This document shows positions 36,401-47,792 of a stretch of DNA of 64,000 bases, one piece after another. The notes beneath the pieces are model-generated. The model saw only the letters and a list, made by a program, of their open reading frames with translations. It made no database searches and was not told the DNA's origin. The DNA lies in contig MU619237.1 in the NCBI GenBank assembly GCA_025201805.1, forward strand, positions 378,784-442,783, in the 5' to 3' direction. Source of the stretch: Parasitella parasitica (taxonomy: Eukaryota > Mucoromycota > Mucoromycetes > Mucorales > Mucoraceae). Both the position numbers and the translations under genes were made by a program. Within the stretch, counting starts at the first letter, position 1; every line of letters starts with the position of its first letter.

Positions 36401-37585
36401 CAACTGATCCGCTTTGACGTTTTTAAAGACGTTGAGCACATGACGGTATGCTTCAAAATAGCCGTCTGTGGCTTCAATCATGACATAGGTGTCATTCTCG
36501 GTTAAGGATGGATCTCCAAAACCCAACGGCTGTTCGTCGTCATCCCTTTCAAGATAAATGTCCACTAAATACTCGAAGCGATTTGGTCCACGCATTGGCT
36601 CGTCTCCTCTGTTGACGATAGTAGCAACCTTAAGATCCTTTTCAAAATGATCCTTGGAGAGCAGCACTAACGTACCAGGCATCAATCTCTTGGACTGCTG
36701 CCAGTTCACACGAACATAGTAAGGTAACCGAAAGCTGACTCTGTATAAGGGCTGGCGCGTACCAAATACAATTGCGTTCAAATGAACCTATACGCATGTA
36801 AGAAAGCGAAGGTTTTGCTACAAGTTGGCTGCTACTTACATGCTCGTACAAGCGGTATGGTCTTTGTTGAGATACTTGCTCCATCGAAATGCCAGCATCA
36901 TCATTGATGTTGGTATCATTGAAGACTTCCTTGTATCCTTTCACGGCTTTCTGCAGAGGTATCAAGAAGTCTTGGCGCATCAATTCAAAATGGGTATACA
37001 AATACTGGTCAGTGCTGTCGTATGGTTGTTTGACACGGTTTACAGGGACGTCCGGAAACGGGTCTCTGTAATTGCGTTGATCCCACTCATTGGGATCTCG
37101 AAGCTCTTCAGCTATCACAATTTGTTCAAAGTTTGGAATAATGTCCTGTCCACGGAAGGCCGTATAGTCTGTCACTTTTGAGAATATTGGTGCGTCCTCA
37201 ATATCCATATTCAGTCGGAAAGTCGTCGTAGCCTCTGGTTCTCGCGTGCTAAACTTGTCTTGTACGTAACCATGGTCTTCTTGTCCTTGCTCATTCCAGA
37301 CGGCTTGCGTCTCGGGAGAACCTCCCCAACCTCGTTGCGAGTCAACTGCCCAGCTCTGAGATGGAGCAACGTTTCCAAAATCAAACTTTGAGCGTGCAGG
37401 TGGCGGTCTCCTGCTAGGAGTTATCTCAAATTCATTTGTAAGGTTATTAAAATTGGCGGTAACGACATTTGGTCCACTTGTGCTATGTGTTTACATTGGT
37501 CAGAATCACGCCTTCATTATCAATAGCTCTTTTATTACAATTGTGAATCCCAGTCGCTTTTGGTGCTGTTGTTATAGCGAGACAT
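33411..37585 (-). CDS. rnhA: NFX1-type zinc-finger RNA helicase (sex-locus rnhA-like)
   Basis: Eight exons: 37585-37539, 37482-36840, 36787-36067, 36003-34832, 34784-34657, 34601-33998, 33938-33708, 33656-33411. They give 1263 residues. Superfamily 1 (Upf1-like) helicase: Walker A GPPGTGKT near 435, motif II VVEEAAEMLES near 877 as in ZNFX1, GDHQQLRPS, HQRRMRPEI near 945, VDGYQGEE near 1064 and VSLSRAKH. A low-complexity Asn/Asp-rich insert of about 390 residues lies between motifs I and II. The C-terminus (about 1150-1263) has NFX1-type CGH and Cys pairs. Closest known types are ZNFX1 and fission-yeast Hrr1, which act in small-RNA silencing. Position 73 bp from an HMG gene identifies it as the sex-locus helicase. 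Confidence 0.9.
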
Positions 37586-37658
37586 TGTTTTGAAACACTA
37601 AAGAAAAGCTAAAATACAGAAACTAAAGTCTTGGATGAACTATGACCGGCATTTAATT

Positions 37659-38240
37659 TTATTTTTCAACGTTAATCCATAAATCTATTATGGTACGAAA
37701 ATCGATGTTAGCTCCATCAATTATTAAGTGTGCATCATCAACACTAGATGAAGGTAAAGTAGGATTTGATAATTCTTTTACTATATAATCAAATGGTTCA
37801 ACTGGAGATACCGGTTTGTTCATGCAATCTGTCATTTCAATCTGTGTGTGAGATGTAGAAATCTCGTCACTGGATGAGCTTGATGATTCAATTACTTGAA
37901 TGCTTGTTTTTTTAGTTTTTGATCGTGGAAGTCGCTTTTTCTTCGTAATAGGATTGAATTTGTAAAGCGGATGTAATTTTTTGTGCTGTATGCTCTTTTC
38001 TTCGGCAACTCGGCTCCACTGTCTTTTTTCATATTCTGACATTAGTTTCCAAGCATCCCTTGCCATACGTGATATATCACACTGCTTTTCTTGCTGGTTC
38101 ATGACATCGCGAAATTTAGAATTAAAGTAGGTCCGGAAACAAAGGAATGAGTTTGATGGACGTTTAATTTTCTCTTTAGTGGGTCCAGTCTTCTGGGATT
38201 CTGAAAGAATGTCTTCAGCAGTAGTGATAACTATCTTCAT
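37659..38240 (-). CDS. sexM/sexP: HMG-box protein, candidate sex determinant SexM/SexP
   Basis: One exon, 193 residues from the ATG at 38240; the open frame continues upstream but without an earlier ATG. The HMG box spans about residues 25-97, starting IKRPSNSFLCFR and continuing with DISRMARDAWKLM, YEKRQWSRVAEEK and HKKLHPLYKFNP. This is the mating-type class of HMG box (compare the Mat-Mc/MATA pattern with ISR and HxxxxPxYK). A basic run, KKKRLPRSKTKK, is a likely nuclear signal; the tail is Ser/Asp-rich. In Mucorales a single such gene, sexM or sexP, beside an RNA helicase determines mating type. Which allele this is cannot be told from the sequence alone. It is transcribed toward rnhA, 73 bp away. 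Confidence 0.85.
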   Translation of the reverse strand: MKIVITTAEDILSESQKTGPTKEKIKRPSNSFLCFRTYFNSKFRDVMNQQEKQCDISRMARDAWKLMSEYEKRQWSRVAEEKSIQHKKLHPLYKFNPITKKKRLPRSKTKKTSIQVIESSSSSSDEISTSHTQIEMTDCMNKPVSPVEPFDYIVKELSNPTLPSSSVDDAHLIIDGANIDFRTIIDLWINVEK

Positions 38241-40047
38241 TTTTCTCAAGGATATAATTGTAGGAGGAAAGAAAAATGCCCTAATTTGACTCAGGCACGG
38301 ATGATTTATATTTTCCAAAACAATGAAAACGGAAAGTGCAGCCAGGAGTTACACGGAGGGGTGGCATCATATCAATGCTTCGGCATGATCTACTATACTA
38401 CTCAAATTTTAAAAAAAATCGTGTTACCTCCTCTAATGAAAAAGAGGATTGCAGAGTTTAAACCCATTTTGGATAGTATAGAATCTTTTCAAACAAAAAA
38501 TGTGCAATCTTCATTGTTGAGCTCCTGAAAAATTTAAAGAATCTATAGGTAATCACTTCACTTAAGATATTGAGATTAAGAGTTGTTGAAAGTAATTTCA
38601 GGGACTGTTCGTAGTAAGGGCTTAGTAATAATCCCATTATTTTGCTAATAATAAATCTTGTTATTAGATCATTACTACTATATATCAGCCAGCTATTAGA
38701 CACATACCTTTACAATACATATCATTTCTAAAGTTCTGTCCTTACATGAGATTGTATCGCCTTTCATTTAGGGAAAACGAGTCTATAACATTTGCTCAAG
38801 GAATAAATAAATATCCAAGCAATACTTCTTATCAACCCAGTTTTCAAAAAATAACGAAGACTATTACAGAATAGCACTTTTCTCACCTTGGCATAAGTGA
38901 TGTGCCGAGCCTTCGAAATCAACCACAGGAAGATGCTGCAATAGTTCCACAATCAACATTGGCCTGGTACAACAAGAATCAACCCGTTGTACCTATCAGA
39001 GCCACGAGCCTACAGCAAAGATAAAAAAAAAAAGGCCACCTTCATCTAACAAATATAAAAAATCCAGAAATACAGAAAGAATTATCGATATATCATGCTA
39101 CCGATTTGAAATGCAGTTTGGAATTAGGTACTTGGAGGCCAACATTTTGTGCCATCTCGATAATCTTATTTTCAATTGCTGCATGCGGTATATATTAAAC
39201 TGCTTTACAAACAACATTGATAAATACATTGCTAACGCCTTTTGATTCAAAGTAAATCTTACAATGGTATTATCTAGCCTGGCTGCTTTTGGTGCTATAT
39301 TATTGCAGTAGTCAAATCGAGTACTGTTTTCTGGACTCAGCATAATGCCTGGAGATTCGGGTCTAGTACTTCGATATTTAATTCGTAGTATAGTATTAAT
39401 GTATATAGGCTTTTGCGCCATTGTTCGTTATTACAATATTCTACAACCTTACGTTCAAAACCTGTTCATACAGAGAGTGTCCATGTCTGCATTATTACTT
39501 ATGCTGGATGTCGTCCTCGCCTACTCTTTTATTTTTTCGTATGATATTGTTGGGTTACCCTATTGATCTTCCAACAGCCGTCAAATAGAGATGGTCAAAA
39601 AGACTACACCAAGACTTGCTTCCATACAGTTGTATGAACTTGTATCAAAACTAACTTGGAGTAACCAATGAATCTTGGTCTCACGCCTTCTATTTTGTGG
39701 CTATTAAAAAGTTATAGATTCAAATATTGGCTTCTAAATCCAGATCAGACAAAAATGAGACTGAAATCAAAAGCCATGCAATGGGGAGCAAACTTGATGG
39801 CGGTTGCGATGTAGAAAAATATTACCAAGACGTGAGATACGAGGCTGACGATATATAATCTTGCGTTCAATAATCTAACCTGGCCATTGGTGCTGTACAT
39901 TGTGCTCTTTGACAGATATCCCAAAATTGTTTCAAGGTTAAACCTGAAGGTTTCAAACGTCATATTTAATAAGTCTCAGTGTGTCAGCCTTTGTTATCAA
40001 TTTTTTTCTTCCCACTTTTTCGATTAAAATTAAATTAGAATAGAACA
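38241..40047. other. 1.8-kb decayed stretch between sex gene and algA
   Basis: No intact gene. Short ORFs on both strands (38286-38528 +, 39098-39421 -, 39345-39566 +, 39745-39963 -), two of them hydrophobic, have no recognised family. In Mucor- and Phycomyces-type loci a triose-phosphate transporter lies here; I see no intact one. Confidence 0.5.
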
Positions 40048-41446
40048 ATGGGACCGAGGAAGCCAGAAGTTGAATACATTTCGTTATCGAAATTACAAGC
40101 CCAAAAACGAGCAGAACCAACCGAAAAGACAAGGGAGGCTTACAAGTGCTTGGAAAAGTTAGCAAACAATGCATTGAAAAGTGGGCCATACAGCATCACT
40201 TTCGACAAGAAGCAGGCCCATACTGCACCAACAGGCGATATGCGAGATTTCCTTAGTTACGCTCCGTAAGTTACTCCAAAATGCTCTCAAACGATCGATC
40301 TCTAACCTCTTGCTTTATATCTTAGATATTGGTGGCCTGTAAGCTGAGATGATGTTTTCTTTGTGATTTTGAAAACTGAATAGCGTATTAAAACTTAGGA
40401 ACATCCCAACGATCGCAACACAAAATACATCCGTAAAGACGGTAAAAAAAATCCAGGTATTACATTGCAATGCATGTGTCTGACAAGGGGTAGAGCCACT
40501 GATAGATGAATTTTTTTTATTATAGACGTAGCGGAAGCAAGAGATCAATGCCAGTTAGAATCCGTCGCAGAGAGCATACAGTTTTTATGCTTGGGATACT
40601 TTTTTTTCAATAACGAAAACTATGCTATTCATGCGGTCTCATTACTGGACTCTTTCTTTGTCAATGAAAAGACGCGAATGAATCCCAATCTCAATTATGC
40701 TCAATTCGTAAGAGGCTCTCAGAATCACTCGCATCGAGGCCGCGGCGAAGGCGTCATTAGCTCCAGAGCGTAAGAAGCAGGTTATTTGTTTTTTTAGACA
40801 CATAAAAAAAGCTAAATTAATATTCTCTTTTAGCTTATCCCGCATCGCGAATCTTTTACCGCTTTTAGATGCATTCCATGGCTACTATGCATTAAAGCAA
40901 TATATACACTCTTGGTTCGGCTCATATCTTGAATGGCTCCAGTCGAGTCGTGTCGCGTTAGAGGCTGCAAAAGCTACAAATAATATCCATACGTGGTATA
41001 CTGTGCAGGTAGCTGCAATAGAGCAATTCTTGCACCCTGTATCCCCTCAAGTATCCAACGTACTGTACACATTCTTCAAGGAATCCCTGCCAAAGCAAAT
41101 GGACGCCAAGACAGGCAACCAGCCGCACGAATCAAAGCGAACAAGGCCGCTTCATTATCTCACCTTCAACCTGCAAGCCATCGTATTTCTCGCAGAGGTA
41201 TCCAAGGACGTCGGACTAGATGTTTGTCGTTCCAATGATCTGGTTAAACTAGCGACGTACATCACGAAATATGCATCTGACGATAATCAGGACATTACAG
41301 AGGCCGTTCGCTGCGTCGAGATCATTGCCAACGGAACTGGCAATCAAGACGAAACCTTTCGATTTTTCCTTGACAAGGCTTATCATTGCAAATTTGCAGA
41401 GAAAATGGGTGGCCCCAAAAACGCGATCCATGTGCTGTGGTCTTGA
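40048..41446 (+). CDS. algA: alginate-lyase-family protein (algA-like)
   Basis: Exons 40048-40265, 40326-40338, 40399-40456, 40526-40769 and 40834-41446 give 381 residues. Family signs are the substrate-cleft SYAPYWWP, YIRKDGKKNP, a HSHRGRGEG segment and TWYTVQVAAIEQF. Exon 2 is only 13 nt and encodes most of the YWWP tetrad. The segment that in active lyases carries the catalytic Asn-His pair (NNHGTWY type) reads NNIHTWY here, so the catalytic His appears displaced or lost. No signal peptide: the N-terminus is charged, which suggests an intracellular protein. An alginate lyase gene next to the HMG gene is, as I recall, described for some Mucorales sex loci where the transporter is absent. 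Confidence 0.82.
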
Positions 41447-41647
41447 AACTACTGTGAATATCGTCAACTGTCAATATTTTGATGCAACTTTTAATAAAAC
41501 CATGCATCAAGGTACGCAAACATTGGAATTATACTTTATTTAGATATATCGTTTTTTTTTTCTTTCTTTGCTTTCAAATATTATCATACCGTCAACCGAC
41601 ACAATGGTGCCCTTTTTCTCTCATTTTCCTTTACTCAATTTGCTTGG

Positions 41648-44600
41648 ATGAGAGTTGCTATTGACCGCGGGCTGCCGTGGCTACTCATATTTATATCGTT
41701 CATTTCAGTAGGGTAAGTTTTTTTTTGCAGCAAAGGCTCAGAGTAATGTATGTGGTACGACACTGACATATGCTGACAGAACCAAGGCAGCAGATGGTAA
41801 TACGCCCCTTCCATCATCCTCTTTGTCTTTGCGCAATGGGATTGACCAACTGGATTTACCAGTGCTCAATGCTGACCAAAATGCGGGAAAGGAGGCTCTC
41901 GATGATATATTTGCAATAAATGCCGTTACTGTAACAGCTACAGCAACAGCCAAGGTGTCTTCTACTGTCACAAGCACCATCAAGTCAACCGTTCCCGCCT
42001 CCAGTTCAACCACTGGCACAGTTTCTCCCAAAAGCACTTTGACTGTTGTTGTTTCTACCACTGTGTCACAGTCTTCTACATCAAAAACTAGTTCTGCGGC
42101 ATCTAGTACTTCCAGTAGGAGCACTTTGACAACAGCAACTACAACGACAGCCAAAACGACTTCCAGCTCTACGTCTTCACCAAGGTCGACGTCAACACCT
42201 ACGCCAACGCCAACGCCAACGCCTACACCTGAGCCAGTTCCAGATCCAGTTGTTTATCCAACGGAAATCGATACTGATTTACTAATCTTTTGCTTAAACA
42301 ACATTGATCAGACCAGTTGTGCAGATCTCTTCCGCCTAATTCACTTCTTTTTCACTGCAAGGCTCAATTCAGATCCGGTTCTCGTGGAGTATCTTTTGGA
42401 GATTGGCGTCGATGTGCCTGAAACAGATGTAGTCACTGCGACCTCTACGTCAACATCTAGTGTAAGTTTCCTCTTGTTTACCTGACGAGCTTGGTATATT
42501 CAAACTTTATAATGTGTAGCTCTTCTTTACTGAATACACAACGACTACTGTCAGTACAAACTCAATCGAAGTTGTCAGATCAACATCCACAGTATACGTA
42601 GATTTCGTAAGTACTGGGGAGTGCAAGGAAAAGATACAAGTCTACTAATAGCTGTTGATAGAGCGATGATGGCGGCAGTACAGCTGTCGAAACTAATGGA
42701 CAGATCTCCTGCTCTCCTGCACCTCCCCCCGAAACTGTCACGGCCATTTCGACTCAAGTTTCCACCAGCACTGCCACTGTTCTGCACGTTTCAACTGCCA
42801 CTGTAGTGAATCTGGTTACGGTAACACCTGATCCAGCACTAGGCACACTGACCGCCGGTGGGCCTGTTGAATGTGGTTTGGTTTTGGCTAATACTGCAGT
42901 ATTCAGCTGTCTGGCTATGATAGCGCAAGTCACTCCACCACCGTTTCCATCTGAATGCAGTGAATTGCCCGACTACTTGGGTCCCATTGATCCACTGGCA
43001 GCATCTTGTTATGCTAGCGAACCTGTAGTAACTGATACTTGTTCTGCCTTACAGATAACTCCTACTACTGCCACCTACACAGTAACAGATCCTTCATTCA
43101 CAAGTACGGTAACCGCTCCTGCTTCAACTGTAACAGCTCCTCCCACCACAATCACCGAGCCTGCTTCCACTATCACAGCTACAGAGGTAATTGTTGTTGC
43201 TGATCCGCTAGGCCATGATACCTGTGGGTTAATTTTGGGCGGTAACGGCGAGGGTATGTTGGATGGTGATGTGGCGTCCTCTTGCTTGTCCAGTTTGTAC
43301 AGCAGAGTATCGTATCTACCTTATACAACTACACTTGTTCCTTTGACCGAAACAATATTTGCAACTACGACCCAAACCGACACATTTACGGCTACCGAAA
43401 CATCGCTAGATATTCGATTAATTACTGCGTCCATAAGCCATACTGTTACAGAAACAGCCACGGATTTCGAGACAGAGTATGAGCTGACTACCGCTACCGT
43501 CACAGAGCATGATACATCTACAACTACAGCTACTGTAACAACTACAGATACAGCTTATAGGACAGAGCATGAACTGACTGTGGCTACCGTAACAAGCACA
43601 GAAACTCAGACCAAGACAGACGTGGATATCAGAATAGTTACAGCCACTATCGAATCTACCTTGACTACAACTGTGCACGATACTGTCACTAATTTCGCAA
43701 CGCTGACCAGTACAGACATCAAGACAACTACAGACACAATTACAGCAACAGCAACTACCACAAGTACAGATCGTTTAACAGATATAGACATCCGACTTGT
43801 CACTGCGACGGTGACAACCACATCCATACTGACAGACTATAAGACTATCACTGACTATGCAACTCTTACTGCGACAAGTTTCAACACGATAACAGAAACA
43901 GCAACAGCCACTGCCACAACTACAGCAACCAATTTTGTAACTAAGGTAGACGTTAGCCTCGTTACTGCAACCATCAGCGCTACAGCAACAGTGACAGAGA
44001 AGGACGTTGTTACCAGTTTAGCAACCATCACAGCAACAGACCTGAGAACTACCACAGACACCATCACAGCAACATCTACAGTTACTGAAAGAGTCACTGA
44101 GACTGAGGTTAGCCTCATCACTGAGACTCTGAGCAGCGTTGCCACTATTGTTGAGTATAATACTGTAACTGACGTATCCACAGTTACCAGCAGTGTATTT
44201 AGCACCATTACAGACGTCATTACTGATACTTTGACCACCACTCAAGTCAAGACTGAAGTAGACGTTCGCCTGGTTACCGCCACATTGACCACCACTGCTA
44301 CCGTTGTCGAGCGTGACACAGTAACTAGTTTGGCGACCATTACAAGCATAAGCACAAGCACAAGCACAAGCATTGGTACAGTAACAAACACACTCACCGA
44401 AACAGCAACGTCTACACAGACTCAAACAAGAGTAGACGTAAGCCTAGTTACTGCCACTATTACAGCAACGTCTACAGTTTCAAGTATCGATACTCTCACC
44501 GATTATGCAACAGTGACAAGCACAAAATACAGCACATTGACAGATACAATCACATCCACATCCACATCAACGTCTACACTCATTAAACATGTCACAGACG

Positions 44601-47152
44601 TCGATGTTCGTCTGATCACAGCTACTATAAGCACAACAGCCACTATTACTGAGCATGCTGTATCTACTGAATACGTCCCAGTAACTCAAAGCGGCACTGC
44701 AGGCACCATTGCTACTGTAACTATATCAGAGCTGGTCACAACAACGCAGCGTGTAACTGATGTTGATGTCAGGCTCATTACGGCTACAATGACTACTACA
44801 GCCACAGTAACTGATCGTGATATCATTACGCAATTCAATACAATCACCAACACAGCAACAAGCACTATCACCTCTACTGCCACTGCTACGACAACTGCTA
44901 CCGAGCGGGTGACAGATGTAGATGTCCGTCTGGTTACAGCCACGCTGACAACGACAGCCACTTTAACTCAGCATGAGACTCTCACTGAATTGGCCACGAT
45001 AACAAGCACTGCAACTACGACTAGTCCTGTCACTATAACCAGCACTGCTACAACCACAACAACTACTCATGTCACGGATATAGATGTCAGGCTTGTCACC
45101 ATAACAAACACCCAAACATCGACTCAGCACGAGACATCCACTGCTTATGCAACGATTACAAACACAGAGACATCGACTGCAACCAACATTATTACTGATT
45201 TCAGCACCATCACATCGACAGCTACTCAGCGTGTGACAGATGTGGACATCCGTTTAGTAACTGCAACAATCAGCACTACTTCTACAGTGACAGAGCGTAG
45301 CACAGTAACAGACGTCGCTACCGTCACTCGAGATGTAATAGAAACCGCCACCATTACATCGACAATCACTGACGTAACTACAGCCATTACCACATCAACA
45401 GCTCACATTACAGATGTTTCTGTGAGCTTGGTTACAGCCACCATCCATGATACATTGACAGCTACTGTGCATGACACTATTACGTTGCATGATACAATAA
45501 CAGATACTACAACCAACACAGTTACCGCGACAACCACTGCTGTCAAGACTTCTACTCAGTATGTCACCGAAGTGGATATACGATTGGTCACGGCCACCAT
45601 CACGACGACAGCTACTGTCACTGACCACAACGTGTCCACCTCTTTAGCCACAGTGACACAGAGCGTCTTTGAAACAGACTTTGTTACAGAAACTTGGACT
45701 ACAACAGCAACTACCACATCAACAGATTTACGCACTAGTGTGGATGTCCGTCTTGTTACTGCTATTATCAACAACACAATTGTACAAACATCGCTCCAAA
45801 CGTTTACGTCTTACCTGCCACTTACAATCAACGTGACAGACACTCAAGTATTGACAACAACCACAACAGCTACTAGCACAGACACTGTGCATGTTACTGA
45901 TGTAGACGTTCGTCTCGTAACAGCCACAGTTGACAAGACGGATACTGCTACTACAACGACTACGGAAACCTCCTTGGGTACATCCACGACAACTGAGTAT
46001 GTCACTAAAACGGACGAGGTCCATCTGCATATTGGAACAAGCGACCATATTGTGCATCAAAGCGATTTGACTATAACGTGTATCGGTGAAGACGGCAACG
46101 TGGAGATGCATGGCTACGTAACGAATGATTTTGGAGCTACAACCGTCTATTATGGAGACTATGATGAGGATGGGCATAACCATCACTATCACGGCCATGG
46201 AGACTACTACGGAGGAGGTTATTACAACGGGCACCGTTATGGCAAGTACTACGGAAGCAGTGAGGTCTGCAGCACATTCACTACTATCGATGAAAACGGT
46301 AGCCAAGTTACCGTCACTTCGACCGAGATGATTGCTCATACCGATATGCTTGATTATACTTTGGTAACAGCAGAAAGCACTACATATGGGGTCGGACAGC
46401 AGCTAGTTGTTAGTACAAATATTGACATGTAATAAGGAACAACTTCCATTAACTTGATTTTCTTTAAATGCTAGTATAAAACCGTTTGCTCAACGTCAAC
46501 CAAGAGCCCAACTGCAGAACCCACAGCTGATTTCAGGGATCCATCAATATCAAGCATGGATGTCAATAATTTGATCATCAACTGCGAAACTTTGACTGAA
46601 ACAAAGTCAGAAACGTTTGGCCATTGCTCTGTAAGTTTTTATTATACGTGTATCTAAAGACGAAACGACTCATAGCAACTGCTGCGATAGGATGTATTTA
46701 TGACTTATACATCGTCATTGTGCGAAATCTGCAGTGCTCCTGTTCATGTCACGTCTACTCAAGTACTGACGATCCCAGTCATTATGGAAAGCCATGAGGC
46801 CAACCACTCCACGAAGCAAGACGATACAGAGGTTGTTTACGTCACGGAAACAGTTGGGGAGCCTGAAGCAACAGCATATATCGCTTCTAATAGCATCAGT
46901 GACACTGAAAATGGCGAGGATACAGAAGTAGTGCATGTCACTGTAACTGCGCAAGGCGAGCCGCTTGATATTTCCACAGGACCAGCTACAAGCGGCGGTG
47001 ACGAGCAAGAACATGCTGCTGCTTCAAAACCAGAAGATTCAGAGGGCCATGTTGTTTTCGCAACTCCAACTATTCAATACAACCAAGGCTACTCGGAAGA
47101 AGACCCACATCTTTTGTCTGCCACAAAAACTGTCAATGGAGGAGCTGTTTAA
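41648..47152 (+). CDS. giant Ser/Thr-rich repeat protein, probably secreted or wall-bound
   Basis: Exons 41648-41712, 41780-42461, 42520-42606, 42662-46408, 46475-46630 and 46691-47152 give 1732 residues. The N-terminus is a likely signal peptide (hydrophobic core LPWLLIFISFIS). A Thr/Ser/Pro region with TPTPTP follows, then two Cys-containing globular-looking segments (about residues 165-215 and 300-450). About 16 repeats of roughly 55 residues come next, each centred on V(T)DVDVRLVTAT and followed by Thr/Ser-Val/Ile alternation. A Gly/His/Tyr-rich patch (GDYYGGGYYNGHRYG) and an acidic C-terminus close it. No GPI-type hydrophobic end. Mucin-like, likely heavily O-glycosylated; adhesin or wall role is inference. 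The donor at 46409 (GTTAGT) is the least certain join. Confidence 0.75.
43400..45930 (+). repeat. 16-copy protein-coding tandem repeat
   Basis: About 16 degenerate units spaced about 165 nt, marked by the core (T/V)DVDVRLVTAT. Divergence between units at DNA level is substantial, so the array is old or under codon drift rather than freshly expanded. Confidence 0.85.
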
Positions 47153-47792
47153 ATAACTGCTTTTTATGAGCCCTTGAAAATTTCCAGTTTCTTAGTATTT
47201 ATACGCAAAATTACCACATCATAACATAATCGCATTACACATTATTTAGAGCAACAGCTTTTTTAAATTGACCCATTTTAAAGTGAAAAATTTCGGTGTT
47301 TGGATACCTGAGCATTAAGGCTTGGAAAATCGAGAGAGAGAGAAGAAGAGAAAGAGAGAGAGAGAAAGAGAGAGACAGTATCTAAACTACTGCTGCGTAA
47401 ACGTCAGTACACAAAATTAAGTTACTTTGTGGTTTAATACACTCAATTTGGCACTAAATTCTTCATAACTAATCTGAATCAAATCTAACCACCAACTTGG
47501 TGCTGTTTCCCTGTGTAAGGATCAAGTCTCTGAGTTGTTGATTAAATGTAGGCATCTGTTTTCACATGTTTAATTTGATAGGAGGCCAATACATCTCAAC
47601 ACTCACAAGCAGATTGCCATTTGGATGAAATAGATAAGCTATTCTTGGTTTGAATTTGCTGTAACTTTGTAAAGCACCTGTTTGTCTTCCATAAATTTGA
47701 TGACACTTTAGACTAATTGATGGAATAATGATTTTTACTGATATAATATAATATAAAAAAAAAACGAATAATCTATAGGTTGCCTAATCGCA
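47153..47792. other. convergent intergenic region with GA repeat
   Basis: 3' flanks of the giant repeat protein and the ABC transporter. Contains a purine GA/GAA repeat at 47332-47377. No gene seen. Confidence 0.55.
47332..47377. repeat. GA/GAA purine microsatellite
   Basis: Imperfect GAGA and GAAG units on the plus strand between two convergent genes. Confidence 0.9.

Noticed and set aside
41708-41735. 28- to 29-nt intron near the start of the giant repeat protein
   Set aside because: A 67-nt intron (41713-41779) with GTAAGT donor and CTGAC branch-like site fits better.
43400-45930. CRISPR-like or satellite array
   Set aside because: Spaced similar units, but they are degenerate, coding, and vary along their whole length.
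46125-46339. Short ORFs on both strands in the repeat protein
   Set aside because: Frame shadows created by Thr-rich codon repetition.
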